Source of the DNA: Nymphalis io
Taxonomy: Eukaryota; Arthropoda; Insecta; Lepidoptera; Nymphalidae
Direction of reading: 5' to 3'
DNA length: 64,000 nt
NCBI RefSeq assembly: GCF_905147045.1
Contig: NC_065897.1
Span: forward strand, 10,245,001 to 10,309,000
Shown here: in pieces, positions 36,106-47,763 of the stretch
How positions within the stretch are numbered: the stretch's first letter is position 1
Layout: each line of letters opens with the position of its first letter
Program-made: the position numbers and the translations under genes
Notes under the pieces: generated by a model
What the model was told of the DNA's origin: nothing
The model's input: only the letters and a program-made list of their open reading frames with translations
Database searches by the model: none

Positions 36106-37619
36106 TCAGAAGTGGGATCAGCATTGGATCAAAACAATGAGACGAACATCTGGCGTGCAATGTTCGAGCAACAAAACCAGAACATGCGAGCATTGATTGA
36201 GGCCCTGCAATCATCTAAGCCGGCCCACCATGAAGAACTACCAGCATTCGATCCTGAGAAAAAGGATGCTGATGCAAGATCCTGGTGCGCGACGGCTGAC
36301 TTGTGTTTCGCCGAAAATCCTCCAAGCGGCGGTCGACTTGTTTTGGCGGTCAGCAAGGCTAGCTCGTCTGGGTAGGTACCACCCACTCATCAGATATTCT
36401 ACCGCAAAAGAGCAATACTTGATATTGTTGTGTTCCGGTTTGAAGGGTGAGTGAGCCAGTGTAATTACAGGCACAAGGGACATACAATCTTAGTTCCCAA
36501 GGTTGGTGGCGCATTGGATATGTAAGCGATGGTTGACATTTCTTACAATGCTAATGTCTAAGAGCGTTGGTGACCACTTACCATCAGGTGGCCCATATGC
36601 TCGGCCGCCTTCCTATTCTATAAAAAAAGGCGCTAAAAGGTGAAGCATCAACTTGGTTAACTCAAATAGCCTATGAGGGTATCACGTGGGTTGAATTCAA
36701 AGCTCTCTTCACAACACGATTTATTTCGACCGAAACATTGGCGGGTACCCTCATTAAGATGAGTGCTGAGAAACCAAGTGAAAAAAAAACACTACCCGCA
36801 TTTGCAAGTCGATTAATTTCGTCGCTGACCAACCGATGGAAAGACGTAAACAAAGAAGAAATCGCCGTAGCAACAGTACTCGCTCACTTGTCACAGTTCG
36901 AGCCGCGACTTCAGCGCATGGCATTTACTACGAACATTACATCGAGAGAGAAATTACAACAAGAACTGAGTGCTTTTTCACATCTCAAGTGCAAAATAAA
37001 CACCACCAGTGAGCTGTCAAATACAACTGACGTGAAGCGAGCGAGGATGACCCAAGTTCAGTGTTATAATTGTGGCAAAAGTGGTCATAAGCGAGTTGAA
37101 TGTAGAAGTAAAACGATTGACACGAGAGGACGGCCTACACCTACAACATCGTCGAGTCAAGCATCGCAGCAGCCGGCAGCCAAGACCTTGGTTTGCTTTA
37201 AATGTGGCAAGCCGGGTCACATCGCCGCGCGGTGCAGCAGCAGCAGCCACGGCGGCAGCGGGCCCGCCATCGGCAGCGCACACGGCGGCGAGCGACGCGT
37301 TGACGTCTGCACGGTGCAGCCACCGTCCGGGACATTAATACACAAAGGTGAATTAATTCAGTTTACATATGATTCTGGTGCTGAATGCTCGTTGGTTAAA
37401 GAAAGTTTTTCATCAAAGTTCAGTGGCAAGCGCCACTATAATGTTGTTGCTATGACTGGTATTGGTAAAACACAAGCATTCAGTACAGAACAGATTTTAT
37501 GTTGTGTAATGATTAACGGTCACCCTCTAGAAATCTTATTACATGTTTTGCCTGATAGCTATTTGCAAAGTAACGTTATGTTAGGCCGTGAGATTTTAAA
37601 TCGTGGCAGGATACTATAG
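36070..37619 (+). pseudogene. gag-protease region, interrupted
   Basis: A frame starts inside the LTR at 36070 and is cut by a repeat insertion at about 36359; the same coding sense resumes near 36627. Downstream are two CCHC zinc knuckles, CYNCGKSGHKRVEC (from 37062) and CFKCGKPGHIAARC (from 37194), which bind element RNA. A retropepsin-like active site, YDSGAECSLV, begins at about 37368. The frame stops at 37617-37619 after LNRGRIL. The insertion and the lack of pol make the product non-functional as an element protein. Confidence 0.8.
36359..36626 (+). repeat. 290-bp dispersed repeat inside gag, with target duplication
   Basis: It lacks the first ~25 bases of the consensus and ends ctattctataaaaaa. 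The gag bases aaggc stand on both sides (about 36354-36358 and 36626-36631), so it arrived by target-primed insertion after the LTR element. Confidence 0.85.
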
Positions 37620-38085
37620 GCGAGGTTCAACTAGCAATAAATTGTACAATGAATAGAGTTACAAAAGCTTCTCCACGATTGAACTTTTAATCGGAAAAGT
37701 TGCAAGACCGTTGTCATTGATGTGTAGCGAAATAGAGACCGATGTTGATTTGAACGAAATTCGCGATCGCGCGGCTGAGAATATAACAAAAGTTGCGGAA
37801 TATGATAAGGCTCGATTTGATAAAACAAAGGCTAAAATTAAGAATTTTGCAGTAGGTGACTTTGTATTGTTAGAAAACGAAGAACGGAACCAAACAAAGT
37901 TAGATCCGAAGTATAAAGGTCCGTTTAAGGTGATTGAGGTTTTGGATGGTGATCGTTACATGTTAAAGGCTTTAAATTCAAAGCGTACGTACAAATATGC
38001 ACACGATAGGTTAAGAAAGATGCCAGCAGGTCATTTACCAGTCGATGTTGATGTTGATGACAGCTGTAACGGTATTGACGAGTAA
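37620..38085 (+). pseudogene. Integrase C-terminal remnant
   Basis: It begins EVQLAINCTMNRVTKASP in one frame, shifts by one base near 37675, then continues as ELLIGKVARPLSL and a GPF-type module (KLDPKYKGPFKVIEVLDGDR) to a stop at 38085. These are the last parts of a Ty3/gypsy integrase. They sit right behind the protease, so a deletion removed about 2.5-3 kb of pol (size inferred from intact relatives). Confidence 0.75.
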
Positions 38086-38668
38086 GCTTAATGTGTGTAG
38101 ACGAGTAAGGGGTGCTAGCGGCCGTATTGCGTTCGACCGTACCTGTAGTTATTACGTAGTCGTAGCCCGGTAGAAGTCGGTATCTCTTGAGGCAACTCAA
38201 GTAGACCGTGGGTGCGCGGTGCGCGTTTAACTCAGGCGGAGGTCGGGGTCTAAGAGAGACCACAATGGTGTGTAGTCACGGGGTGATACACATGGGCACA
38301 TGCAAGGTTTCGATCCACGCGGTGGATGCGGCAGGGCAATGTGATTGCCAGTCGGCTAGAGCCGTGGCGCTAGAGGTTTTTACTCGTAGAGTTTTGTAAA
38401 CTTTAAAGATAATGTTGCAGTTTAGTGTTAATGTGGAATAAAATGACTGTGGTATCTGGCCTGGCGTGGTGATCTTGACTGTAATTGTAATTTTGATTAT
38501 TTTGAATTCCTATTGTTCGATATTGTTTTAAAGTAGAGTTGAAGTTGAGTTGTTAATAGAAATTAAACTGTAGTGATCTAAGAGTTTCTTTATTTATCGG
38601 ATGTGTATGTAATGTCAGAAGTGGCCGAGCAGAACAAGGTTTTCCTGTGGTACGTTTTGTCGGCAGGT
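38086..38668 (+). other. 3' untranslated interior of the LTR element
   Basis: This moderately GC-rich stretch has no convincing frame. At about 38612-38628 it contains gtcagaagtggccgag, similar to the tcagaagtggg after the 5' LTR; whether this marks a second ancestral element is unclear. Confidence 0.4.
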
Positions 38669-38671
38669 TAA

Positions 38672-39007
38672 GGGTCCGTTCTCACAGACCGGCTCGGAGA
38701 GGAGAGCAGATTTTTATCACGTTGGAAACAGTGTTTTGAGTGATTGTAGTAAAGTTTATTTTTGCATTTGCACCTTTTTTGTCATTAAAAATGCCTGAAC
38801 GCGCTTCGTGTGAAGTAATAAAAGGAGCCGACCGGCTCCGCTTGCGTGCTCTTTCTCGCTCGCACCCGCTTTCAGATCTCTTCCAGCCGGTCGATGTGAA
38901 ATAGTTGGCGGCTCCGCTCCGGCCAATTCCAAGCGTATACGACCCGGTCTGTGTGAAAAGAAAAAAGCAGGCCGATGCTCTCCGAGCCGGTCTGTGTGAA
39001 CGGACCC
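38672..39007. mobile_element. PIF/Harbinger-like MITE, 336 bp
   Basis: Terminal inverted repeats gggtccgttctcacagaccg (left) and the complementary right end cggtctgtgtgaacggaccc differ at one base over about 27. The 3-base TAA stands on both sides (38669-38671, 39008-39010). A GGG-start repeat plus a TWA target is the hallmark of PIF/Harbinger. No transposase is encoded. It is inserted just before the 3' LTR. Confidence 0.82.
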
Positions 39008-39045
39008 TAACAATCACACGTGGGCGTGTGCAAGCAGGACGGCCG

Positions 39046-39389
39046 TGTCGCAACCGGGTGAATTATTTCGGTCAACGCCATCTAGTGGTATACGTTCGAG
39101 ACTACGTTATGGAATCGTTTCCGGAACGCCAGCGCCACGTAGCGGCACTCGATGGAGTTTGTGTAAGCATGCGCCAGAGGGGAACGTCGGACAGGACTAC
39201 TCTCCGAGCGTTCGGCGCGTGCGGTCACAGAACCATCGCGCATTCCGGTCACCTACTTAAACTGTGTTACTGAGTCATTATACTGTGGTTGATTGTACAA
39301 GTGTGTTTTCTTGATCCTTCGTCACCCACGATAGATGCCCACATAAGAAAACCATGAACTATAACTGTGGTAATGGCCATCCGCCGTCA
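39046..39389 (+). repeat. 3' LTR, 344 bp
   Basis: It runs from tgtcgcaaccggg to ccgccgtca and is nearly identical to the 5' LTR (single differences such as gtggtaatgg against gtggtgatgg), so the element is young. No clear polypurine tract precedes it. Confidence 0.88.
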
Positions 39390-39484
39390 TATATATATAT
39401 AAAATATGCTTCCAACACATGCGGTTTTGCATGCATTACGTTAATTGGTATGGAGAGTCAAATTTGAATTAAATCGGTCTTATC

Positions 39485-39690
39485 AAAATCTCAATGAAGC
39501 TACGCGATTAATAATATCAATCTGTTACAAATAACTTTAGATTTAGAAAATTTCAATATACAAATATGTATAATACATATATATAACATATCAAACAAAT
39601 GTTCGAAGTACGAGTGTCAAGCGATAGGGAATGTAGTTTTTCGCGGAAAAATAATGTACTTAGGCCAAAAGCTTTTTATTGTTATTAAAA
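39485..39690 (+). repeat. Direct repeat, copy 1
   Basis: It shares 'atcaaacaaatgttcgaagt', 'ttttcgcggaaa.ataatgta' and 'ggccaaaagctttttnttnt' with 40495-40680 in the same orientation. The unit is about 190 bases and the spacing about 1 kb. Class unknown. Confidence 0.75.
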
Positions 39691-40494
39691 ATAAATGAAA
39701 GAGGTGTTGTTATATTTTACAAATCTGGTCTGCGGTTAATTTAATTAATTTTGAAAGTAACTTATTAAAAGTTGTGGCAAAATATAACAACATTACAACT
39801 TGCTATTGAAAATTATCAGGCGTACAACATAATAACAATTTTTAGTTCAATTCAATTGCAACCTCAGCTTAACAGTTTTTTTTAGAGGTACCAACATAAT
39901 ATTGTTCATCAATGTCACAATCGTCTACTATGTTAAATTATTGATTAACTTTTTACATACATAAACAATAGTATACTTATGCTGCCATTACTAAGCTCTT
40001 CCGTATTTTATATAGGTAGACTAGATTTGTCGAAGTTTAAACCAGATTACATAACAGTAACGTTCAGACTATCCTGTCTAAGCTTTATTCCAACTCTAAC
40101 TGATTCAAACGAGTTAAATCACACGAATTAATTGTTAATAAACTCTGCCACATATAGAGCACGTTCCTACTGTCCGCTATCTTTGTGGATCATGCACTGA
40201 CCGATATTTATGTTCGTGTTAAATACGTCAATCATTTATCTTAATTTATGTAATTCCTCTTTTTATTATAGTTAGTTTATATGAAATAAACGCTAATCTA
40301 TGTATTTATCTCTCTGAATCAAAACATGCAAAGATCAATACAAGTCTAATTTTATCCTCTGATATCGTCGAGCACAACAACCAATTATTTTGCAACTATT
40401 ATTTTATAAGAGTGAATATTCCTTGTAACATAAATGTATGAATATACTCCTTTATTGTAAACTGCGCACATAAAAGACTTACAAAATTACTACA
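39691..40494. other. AT-rich spacer between the direct repeats
   Basis: No gene or further element is recognised in this ~800-base stretch. Confidence 0.5.
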
Positions 40495-40680
40495 AAATGT
40501 TTTCCCAATGAGGCTACGCGGATAATAATGACAATTTCTTACAGATAATTTGTTATTTAGAAATATATATATATATATTTGTATATCAAACAAATGTTCG
40601 AAGTACGGGTGACAAGCGATAGAAAATGTGGTTTTTCGCGGAAAGATAATGTAGTTAAGGCCAAAAGCTTTTTGTTAGTA
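40495..40680 (+). repeat. Direct repeat, copy 2
   Basis: It starts 'ccaatgaggctacgcggata' where copy 1 has 'tcaatgaagctacgcgatta', and diverges after ggccaaaagctttttg. A (TA)n tract lies inside (40562-40578). Confidence 0.75.
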
Positions 40681-41150
40681 AAATATTACTAATAATATTT
40701 AATGCTCTCCAATTTGTATGTATTGTTATTACAAAAATTGATTTATGATGTTGATTACAATTAATTTAACAACTAAAACAATTCATTAAATATTTACCTA
40801 GCGTAATGCAATATATCCCAATAGCCTATAGAATTACGAGTAGGATAAATAAAAAAAAATGTAAGTCATTTCGTTATTTTTTCTATCAGTAAAAGAGAAT
40901 ATAATACGATCGTCGGTCGGGGGTCCTTATGTGACACCAAAAAGCGCAGTCCTCCTTTATTTAATTCTCCCTGATTTGTATATTTTATGTTATAATTTTT
41001 TATTTTTTCAAAGGAAACATGCCAAGAAACTATTTAAATTTATATAAAATTCATGTAAAAAAATAAGAACGAAGAAAATATTATTCTCTGATTTTTTTAT
41101 ACCAACTTTTTGATTATTATTTATCTTCTAATAAGTAGACAATTATTTTA

Positions 41151-41447
41151 ACTGGTGGTAGAGCTTTGTGCAAGCTCGTCTGGGTAGGTACCACCCACTC
41201 ATCAGATATTCTACCGCAAAACAGCAGTACTTGTTATTGTTGTGTTCCGGTTTGAAGGGTGAGTGAGCCAGTGTAATTACAGGCACAAGGGACATAAAAT
41301 CTTAGTTCCCAAGGTTGGTGGCGCATTGGCTATATAAGCGATGGTTGACATTACTTACAATGCCAATGTCTAAGAGCGTTTGGTGACCACTTACCATCAG
41401 GTGGCCCATATGCTCGTCCGCCTTCCTATTCTATAAAAAAAAAAAAA
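41151..41447 (+). repeat. 290-bp dispersed repeat, best copy
   Basis: Complete from actggtggtagagctttgtg to ctattctataaaa plus an A run. Copies at 24517, 29396, 36359 and 45374 share this order. There is no protein and no visible tRNA-like head. The A-rich 3' end and target duplication at the 36359 copy point to LINE-driven movement. Confidence 0.88.
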
Positions 41448-41679
41448 ATTAATTTAACATTTTGTATGTACATGTATAATAATTTTTATGATCAAAAAAG
41501 TCAAAAATCTTTTTCAATATAGAAGTGTTACACTTACTTATTGATTGTCATAAACCTACCACCGGTTCAGAAATAAACACCTCAGCCCTAAGAAAAACCG
41601 GAAAGAGACATCCTTTACAATTATAAGTAATATACAACAATAGCAGAATAATATGTATATTCTTTTAATTTAAAATAAC

Positions 41680-42150
41680 CTGGAGGCGATCGTTTCATTC
41701 CCAAAGTGTGCAATCATTTAAAAAGTCATTGATCATTGTAATATCCTTTACTATACAAGCGTTCCTTAACGATTCTTTTAAATTTCACAATTAAATATTA
41801 TTGAACGTTTTCTGGGATCCTGTTATAAAAGCTTATACATTGTCCCATAAAAGACTTACTAACCCTGTGTAATCTGGTAATAGTGGTTGTAAGTTTATAC
41901 TTGTTCATGGTGTTAACTATATGCACGTCACAATTTCTGGCAAAATCTTTTATGTTTTTGCGTACATACATAACATTATCAAATATATATTGAGAAGCGA
42001 CAGTCATTATTTTAATTTCTTTAAATTTACATCTTATTGAATCTTTTGGGCCCAGGTTATAACTTGCACTAATAGCCCTCTTCTGCAGTACAAAAATCGT
42101 ATTAATATCGGCTGCATCCAGAGTAAAAAATAAAGCCGTGTTCCATGCTT
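41680..42150 (-). mobile_element. 3' end of a CR1/Jockey-group LINE
   Basis: Reading down the minus strand: LQKRAISASYNLGPKDSI, KIMTVASQYIFDNVMYVRKN, then a THRLHRVSKSFMG-like stretch (RLHRVSKSFMGQCISFYNRI) and PENVQ stop. A 3' UTR follows that reappears at 28015-28225. A frameshift or stop separates the first part from the M-T-V-A-S part. The same QKR..IY..DS-type motif occurs at 60030-60300. Confidence 0.75.
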
Positions 42151-42575
42151 TGTTTTGAGATTAACATTTATTATCATTAAAATATCGCATGTTAACTGGC
42201 ACTTAATTCGATTAAATACACGGTAAATGTCTGATAAATTTGCTTTAGTTTGTTATTCGTAAGACGATCGACAAAATACGATGGCAATGTATCTCAGTGA
42301 CCCTTTTATCTAATGACATTTCAACTTAGGCGACTTACGTCAAATCGATTTTAAAATATAATAGAAATACTTTAGAGAAGTTAATTAATTTAAGACTTAT
42401 TTTTATTGACAGAAAAATGTGGAGCTGGCCTTCTTTATGTTCAGTGGTGAGTGGTGGTTCACTTTGCTACATTAGAAACAAATTCAGAAAATTCGCATTG
42501 AGCTCCAACGCTCAAAACACTGCAACCCGATTTAGGTTTATTTAATTCTAAAACCCACATATTTTTAATGATTTT
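42151..42575. other. No feature seen
   Basis: AT-rich sequence without a convincing frame or repeat match. Confidence 0.4.
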
Positions 42576-42755
42576 TAGATGATGATGATAATCTGATCGG
42601 TTTGGCCACGGCAGCCAATCTCAAGGGAGACGAGGCAAATGCGCAGGACCTTTATATTACATAAGTGTGACTACACTTTTTCATTAACATGACCTGAGAT
42701 TCGAACCCAGGACCTCGGGATCTGCGAACTTATCTAGCCACTAGACTATAGCAAT
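42576..42755 (-). repeat. Third tRNA-derived SINE family, minus
   Basis: The plus strand reads tgagattcgaacccaggacc and then 'gatctgcgaacttatctagccactagac'. On the minus strand this is a tRNA-like head with A and B boxes (GGTTCGAATCTCA). The body extends left through 'ttggccacggcagccaatct'. Confidence 0.7.
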
Positions 42756-42920
42756 AAAGCAGATTATTTTATATTTAGATTATAAAAAGTGATATAGAAT
42801 TAAGTCTATATATCTGTCTCGAAATAAAGATTTTTCTCACATAATACGTTTTTCATATTTAAGGAAATATATCGTTTTCAATATATGGTATATATAATAC
42901 CTACGTGAAATAATTATAAT

Positions 42921-43240
42921 GTGCTTAATAGTTTGGTTATCTCTATCTCAAATCTTATTACTGTACTAAATAATAAGAGCCCTCATATCAGATCAATAAT
43001 CGTGTGGTTTCCGGCAGAGTATGACAGACCTTTTTTCACACAGATATCTGCTGTGCTCGCTCGTGGCTCGGCGGACCTCTTCTCAGGGGGCGAGGGTAAT
43101 CTTGCGCCCGCGCACTCCCCGCCAGTGCTTACGGCTGCGCGAGGTCATCCTGGCTACAGTCCACCATATGATAAACATATCCCAACTCAAACCTTAAAAA
43201 ACTGTAAGAGTCGTCTATGGAAATATTTTTAAGTGCATCC
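42921..43240 (+). other. 103-codon frame with GC-rich centre, unidentified
   Basis: The centre (about 43040-43150) is far more GC-rich than its flanks and reads SADLFSGGEGNLAPAHSPP; the frame ends SRLWKYF. No family is recognised. The tail resembles the ends of LINE ORFs seen elsewhere here, so a decayed transposon is likelier than a host gene. Confidence 0.3.
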
Positions 43241-43559
43241 ATCAATACCATTTCAACAGCCCCATTGTCTTAAACATAATCAGTCTTAAAAGTCTTTATA
43301 TAAGTTATAAAACACATTTAACCCAAATCAATATGATAGAAGGTCAAGTGAATGGTGATTATATGAAATAGGTAATCATAAAAAGTGTTTATTAAGAGAA
43401 ATTATTAAAGCAGTATTAAATGTGACGATGTGTATTACTCATAATATCAATACGGCCGTAAATATGACTAGCAGCTAAATGGAGAGTAAATTATTTATTA
43501 TAATTCATATAAGGAGCTTGTCCTCACATTACGAGTCGTATGAACTCTTCATATCTTAA

Positions 43560-43915
43560 TAATATTGTAGTTCCGATCCAGTATCCAGCTTAGCACCCCA
43601 AGTCGGTTCATCAATTTAATTCCGTCCACCCCCTTTTTCCATTGAACGGCCAGACAAACGCGACCAAACCGCCATAAGTACATGATGGACATTCCTCGCC
43701 TGTATACAAAGCGCTTTGTATACACATTTATTAGTCGCACTGCAAAACTGTGGAATAATTTGCTTGAGTCTGGATTTCCTGATATGTACAACGCCGGTGG
43801 CTTCAAATCCAGAGTAAACAGGTTTTTTGGTTTCAAGCGTGCTACATCCTAGACCGTGTCGATGCTTTACATCAGACAAGTCAACGATCAAACACTGGCC
43901 AATTATTTAAAAAAA
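43560..43915 (+). mobile_element. LINE 3' end (CR1/Jockey group)
   Basis: From about 43684 the plus strand encodes MDIPRLYTKRFVYTFISRTA, KLWNNLLESGFPDMYNAGGF and KSRVNRFFGFKRATS before a stop, then a short 3' UTR and an A run. The RTAKLWN...YN...FKxRVNRF pattern is the normal end of such ORF2 proteins. The upstream part is decayed. Confidence 0.75.
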
Positions 43916-44298
43916 ACTACTATTTTTTATTTTAAGTACATAAAAATTTAAAGTAGAATACGCAAATTTCACACGGAGGGTATCCGCCTTCGTGAGACAT
44001 TTTCCATATTTCTTAGAGAGAAGATTTGAAGTATTTTACTAATGATTCAGTGCAACTTTGTGTATCTACAAAGATAAGAAATAGAATGAATGACAGAAAA
44101 TTTATCTGACAGATACAGGTTTTTATTTAGATTTCTCCACTGAGCTCGATTTGAATTATATACAAAAATCAGCATGAAAACTCAGTCAGTTCAACAATTG
44201 ATATTGTTACCAAAAAAAAGTGAGTTGTGACGTTTTTCACTTTTTCATAGGTACAAATTAAATAATATATAAAAATGTTATGTAACAATAACATTTAC

Positions 44299-44370
44299 TT
44301 GGTGGTAGGGATTTGTGTCATTGGTTGGTGTTTTGGCCATTTGCCTACCTTATAAAAAAACGAGGAAAAA
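44299..44370 (+). repeat. 290-bp repeat with internal deletion
   Basis: The first ~20 bases (acttggtggtagggatttgt) join directly to the last part (gttttggccatttgcctacc and an A run); the middle is missing. Confidence 0.55.
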
Positions 44371-45373
44371 AAATAATTTCTTTTAACAACCTCTCTCAAG
44401 TAAGCTAATTTATAGACTTATTAATGTAAAAAAAAGACTGCACAGCACTTATGTATGAACATAATCCAGCAGATAAGTGTGTGCTACTCTCATTATCCGA
44501 TAGGACATCAGAATTTACACAGGCTTCAAGTCCAGAACTAACGGCTTTACATGCTAACCATGCAAGCTACTTCTGACCGCTGAGATTTTTGTCAAAAAAT
44601 CCTCTATAACTGGGACCTCGACTCGACTCGACTATAACTGGACTCGACCTGGGAATCTACAATCTTATGAGATAGACGAGGCTGGTAAGAAAACAAATGA
44701 TACATACCTAGGAATCTATCATTGTCCGTATATACATTATTGAGTCTATAAAAAGATATTGAAACTAATTGGTTTTCATAACTTAAATTACAAAACAAAA
44801 CCAAGGATTAATTACAAAACAAAATCCTTTAATTTTTGTAAAATTTAATCAAATTATGGCCATAGGTTCTTTCATTTCCGCTTAAATGTCGAAAGAATAT
44901 ATTTAACGATATCTTGGAAGCGGTAAACAGATTCATATGTAACTATTTCATTTGTAATAAGATTGTAAATGACCCCCTTTAGAGGTTACAACGTGACGTC
45001 CCCCCTTATCTTCTACAGATATCCACTCTTTCTCAATGTCTCATGACATGCAATAATGTATTTTATTAAAAGAAAGAGAAACAGTATTAACAAAATGAAA
45101 TATTCCGTATTAATGATAAAATAAACTAATTAAATATAATACCATACTATTTAATATTACACAGAAGTAAATTTTGTTTATTTTTCCAGAATAAAGCCAA
45201 TCGTGGTAACACATCTTGAATCATCTTGAGAAATATTTCTCTCGCATAATTAATTATAGCAGTTTCAAGATGTGCATGGGGGTTTATATTGTAATATATA
45301 ATATATACATATGTATATGCAAACATTTCTTGTAGAAGAACCTTTTATTCTTTAATTCACCCACCCACTCATC

Positions 45374-45658
45374 AGAACTGGTGGTAGAGCTTTGTGCAAG
45401 CTCGTCTAGGTAGGTACCACCCACTCATCAGATATTCTACCGCAAAACAGCAATACTTATACTACAGAAGGGTGAGTGAGCCAGTGTAATTACAGGCACA
45501 AGGGACATAACATCTTAGATCCTAAGGTTGGTGGCGCATTGGTGATGTAAGCGATGGTTAACATTTCTTACAAGGCTAATGTCTAAGGGCGTTTGGTGAC
45601 CACTTACCATCAGGTGGCCCATATGCTCGTCCGCCTTCCTATTCTATAAAAAAAAAAA
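45374..45658 (+). repeat. 290-bp dispersed repeat
   Basis: Nearly full copy (gaactggtggtagagctttg ... ctattctataaaaaaaaaa). A short duplicate of ccacccactcatcaga precedes it at 45360-45376. It has lost about 15 bases around 45461. Confidence 0.87.
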
Positions 45659-46293
45659 TCTAAATAGTAGCACCTTTTTACGGTTTCGCAACAGTGGGAT
45701 CACAGAGCGTTGTTGTATAATATTATTATAATTGTTCTACAAAAACACGTTATAATTTTTAAATTCTATTCATCAGCAACGACGACAGTGACTTCGCAAC
45801 GGGGGAGATTCTAGTCTATAACCTTAAAATGACGTATACATATCATATACATAATAGATACGAACCCATCAAAGAGAAGCTGGCCGAAAGGATATAAATA
45901 AGAAAACAATTTAAAAAATACTATTTATCTGGACGGAACTGACTTCTGACGCACGGTTCACATTCGGTAAACAAAGCTGCATTATTAAGAAATGTAAAAA
46001 AAGCTTTACCGACTAAATACCACCACCATTATTTAGTATTTAGTCTGGTAATAGTGGTGGTAATACATGAGCTATCTAATGTTAAGATATTTTTCAAATC
46101 TGACTGGTCTGGATATCCTGAAAGTAGCGCGAGCTAACAAACAATCCCTTTAGACTTATTAACATAAAACATACGGTAATATTTATTTGATTAATTTATT
46201 ATATTGAGGATCTAACTTAATACATACATGTATACATAACAAAATTAAAAACCTTACTAATCATGCTGCGTTGAAAGTTTGCAGTGGAGGCAA

Positions 46294-46372
46294 AAAAGTA
46301 ACAGCCTGGGAATGTCCCACGGCTGGGCTAAGGCCTCCTCTCCTTTATTGAGGAGAAGGTTTGGAGCTTATG
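46294..46372 (-). repeat. 5'-truncated SINE, minus
   Basis: The 3' part of the SINE (agtaacagcctgggaatgtc ... gaggagaaggtttggagctt). Confidence 0.75.
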
Positions 46373-47760
46373 CCAGGCAATAAGACGTAGGTTACGTCGT
46401 ATAATAAGTAATAAGTGCGTCTTATTATTTATATAACATTTTTAAACGCATGCAGAGGTTAGACTACGTAAAAATAATTTCATATAGGTATATTTACTTA
46501 ATATAATAGAACCACGCCCTTATAATACAGCAGGAAAATCAAAGAACCGATATTCTAAAATGAAGCGATAAACAAACTAATTTATTTACCAACATCAAAG
46601 ATGGCACGAATGCACGTTCTTGACAATAATATTTATCGTGGTCACGTTGTCTTTCACGCAATACCGTATTAACATACACCTACAACAACTAGATGGCGCT
46701 CAATACATCGAACATTGATAATTTTAAATAATTTAATCGCTTTTAATAAATTATATTATAGTAATCCTGCGTTATTTTGAGTTTCTTGTTTGTGCATTAT
46801 TATGGTATAACCGGTAATTTATGCTTAATACAAATAAAAACCTTACAAACTATGAAATGAAAATTAGTAATACAAGTATGACATTTAGGGGTTGTTAGTA
46901 CTATTGGGTAAAAACATATTGTCTTCTTATAGTTCTTGAGGTATGCTGCTCTAGTACAAGTTGGTACACTCAAAGCGGAGTCTCACCTACACAGACGATT
47001 TAACTACGTCGTTAAAGTTTTCTATAATGTCTTTAATAATTAGCTAGAACTCGGAACGTGTAATAGATTTCCTTAATTACCTCAACGTGTTTATGTATTT
47101 TTGAGTTAGTTTCTTCGGTCTGGTTAGTCATGCTTTTAAATGACAGGGCCAAGTAACACGTAAAAAGTGGTGTGAATGATTTCAAGTTTGAGGATTTGCA
47201 TTTTGAGGATTAACCTTGAGCCTAACATAATAAATGGCCTTACAATCTCAAGTGTGTAAATTAAATAATATATAAACTAGAAAAGCTTTCTACTAACGTA
47301 ATTACAAACTACAAAATTTTATTTTAGCCTACTAAAAGTAAGAAACATATTAAGTATGACACGCTTGTATATCTACATATTTGAGGCTCATATTTATTAA
47401 AAGCGAATAGAAAAGCCATTAAATTGAATGTATTTTATTTTCTTCTTTTTTTTTTGTTTTAATAGTATCAATAAAACAAAATCCCTTCGTTTGTCTGTCT
47501 GTCTATCTGAACGCGATAAACTCAAAAACAACCGAAGATATTTTCAAACACTTTTCACAAAAGGGCGGATTGATTCATAAAGGATAGATTTAAGGATTTG
47601 TGAAAATTAGTTACTTTAATGAATTATTGTTTTAATGAATGATATTCATTAATTATTTATATATTTAATATTGTACTGTTAAGAACCAATATAAATAAAA
47701 ACATTTAGTTTAAAGAAAAAAAAATTGTGGTATAATAATTAATATACAAACAACCTGTAT
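46373..47760. other. No gene seen
   Basis: AT-rich. A repeat-like 'tttgtctgtctgtctatctg' with following 'gcgataaactcaaaaac' at 47490-47530 resembles the edge of a common insect repeat; the rest shows nothing. Confidence 0.45.
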
Positions 47761-47763
47761 TCT

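Larger units (their letters stand above)
35446..39389 (+). mobile_element. Defective Ty3/gypsy-like LTR retrotransposon with nested insertions
   Basis: Two nearly identical LTRs (35446-36105 with an insertion, and 39046-39389) start TG and end CA. They are flanked by tata on both sides (35442-35445 and 39390-39393), a likely 4-base target duplication inside TA-rich DNA. The interior holds gag, a protease and the tail of an integrase. Reverse transcriptase, RNase H and the integrase core are absent. Insertions: a LINE tail in the 5' LTR, a dispersed repeat in gag and a MITE before the 3' LTR. The element is not autonomous. The class is inferred from the CCHC knuckles, the DSGAE protease and the integrase C-terminus. 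Confidence 0.85.

Noticed and set aside
38756..39053. Frames of 85-123 codons on the minus strand
   Set aside because: They lie inside the MITE and LTR and follow its GC-rich ends; no protein family.
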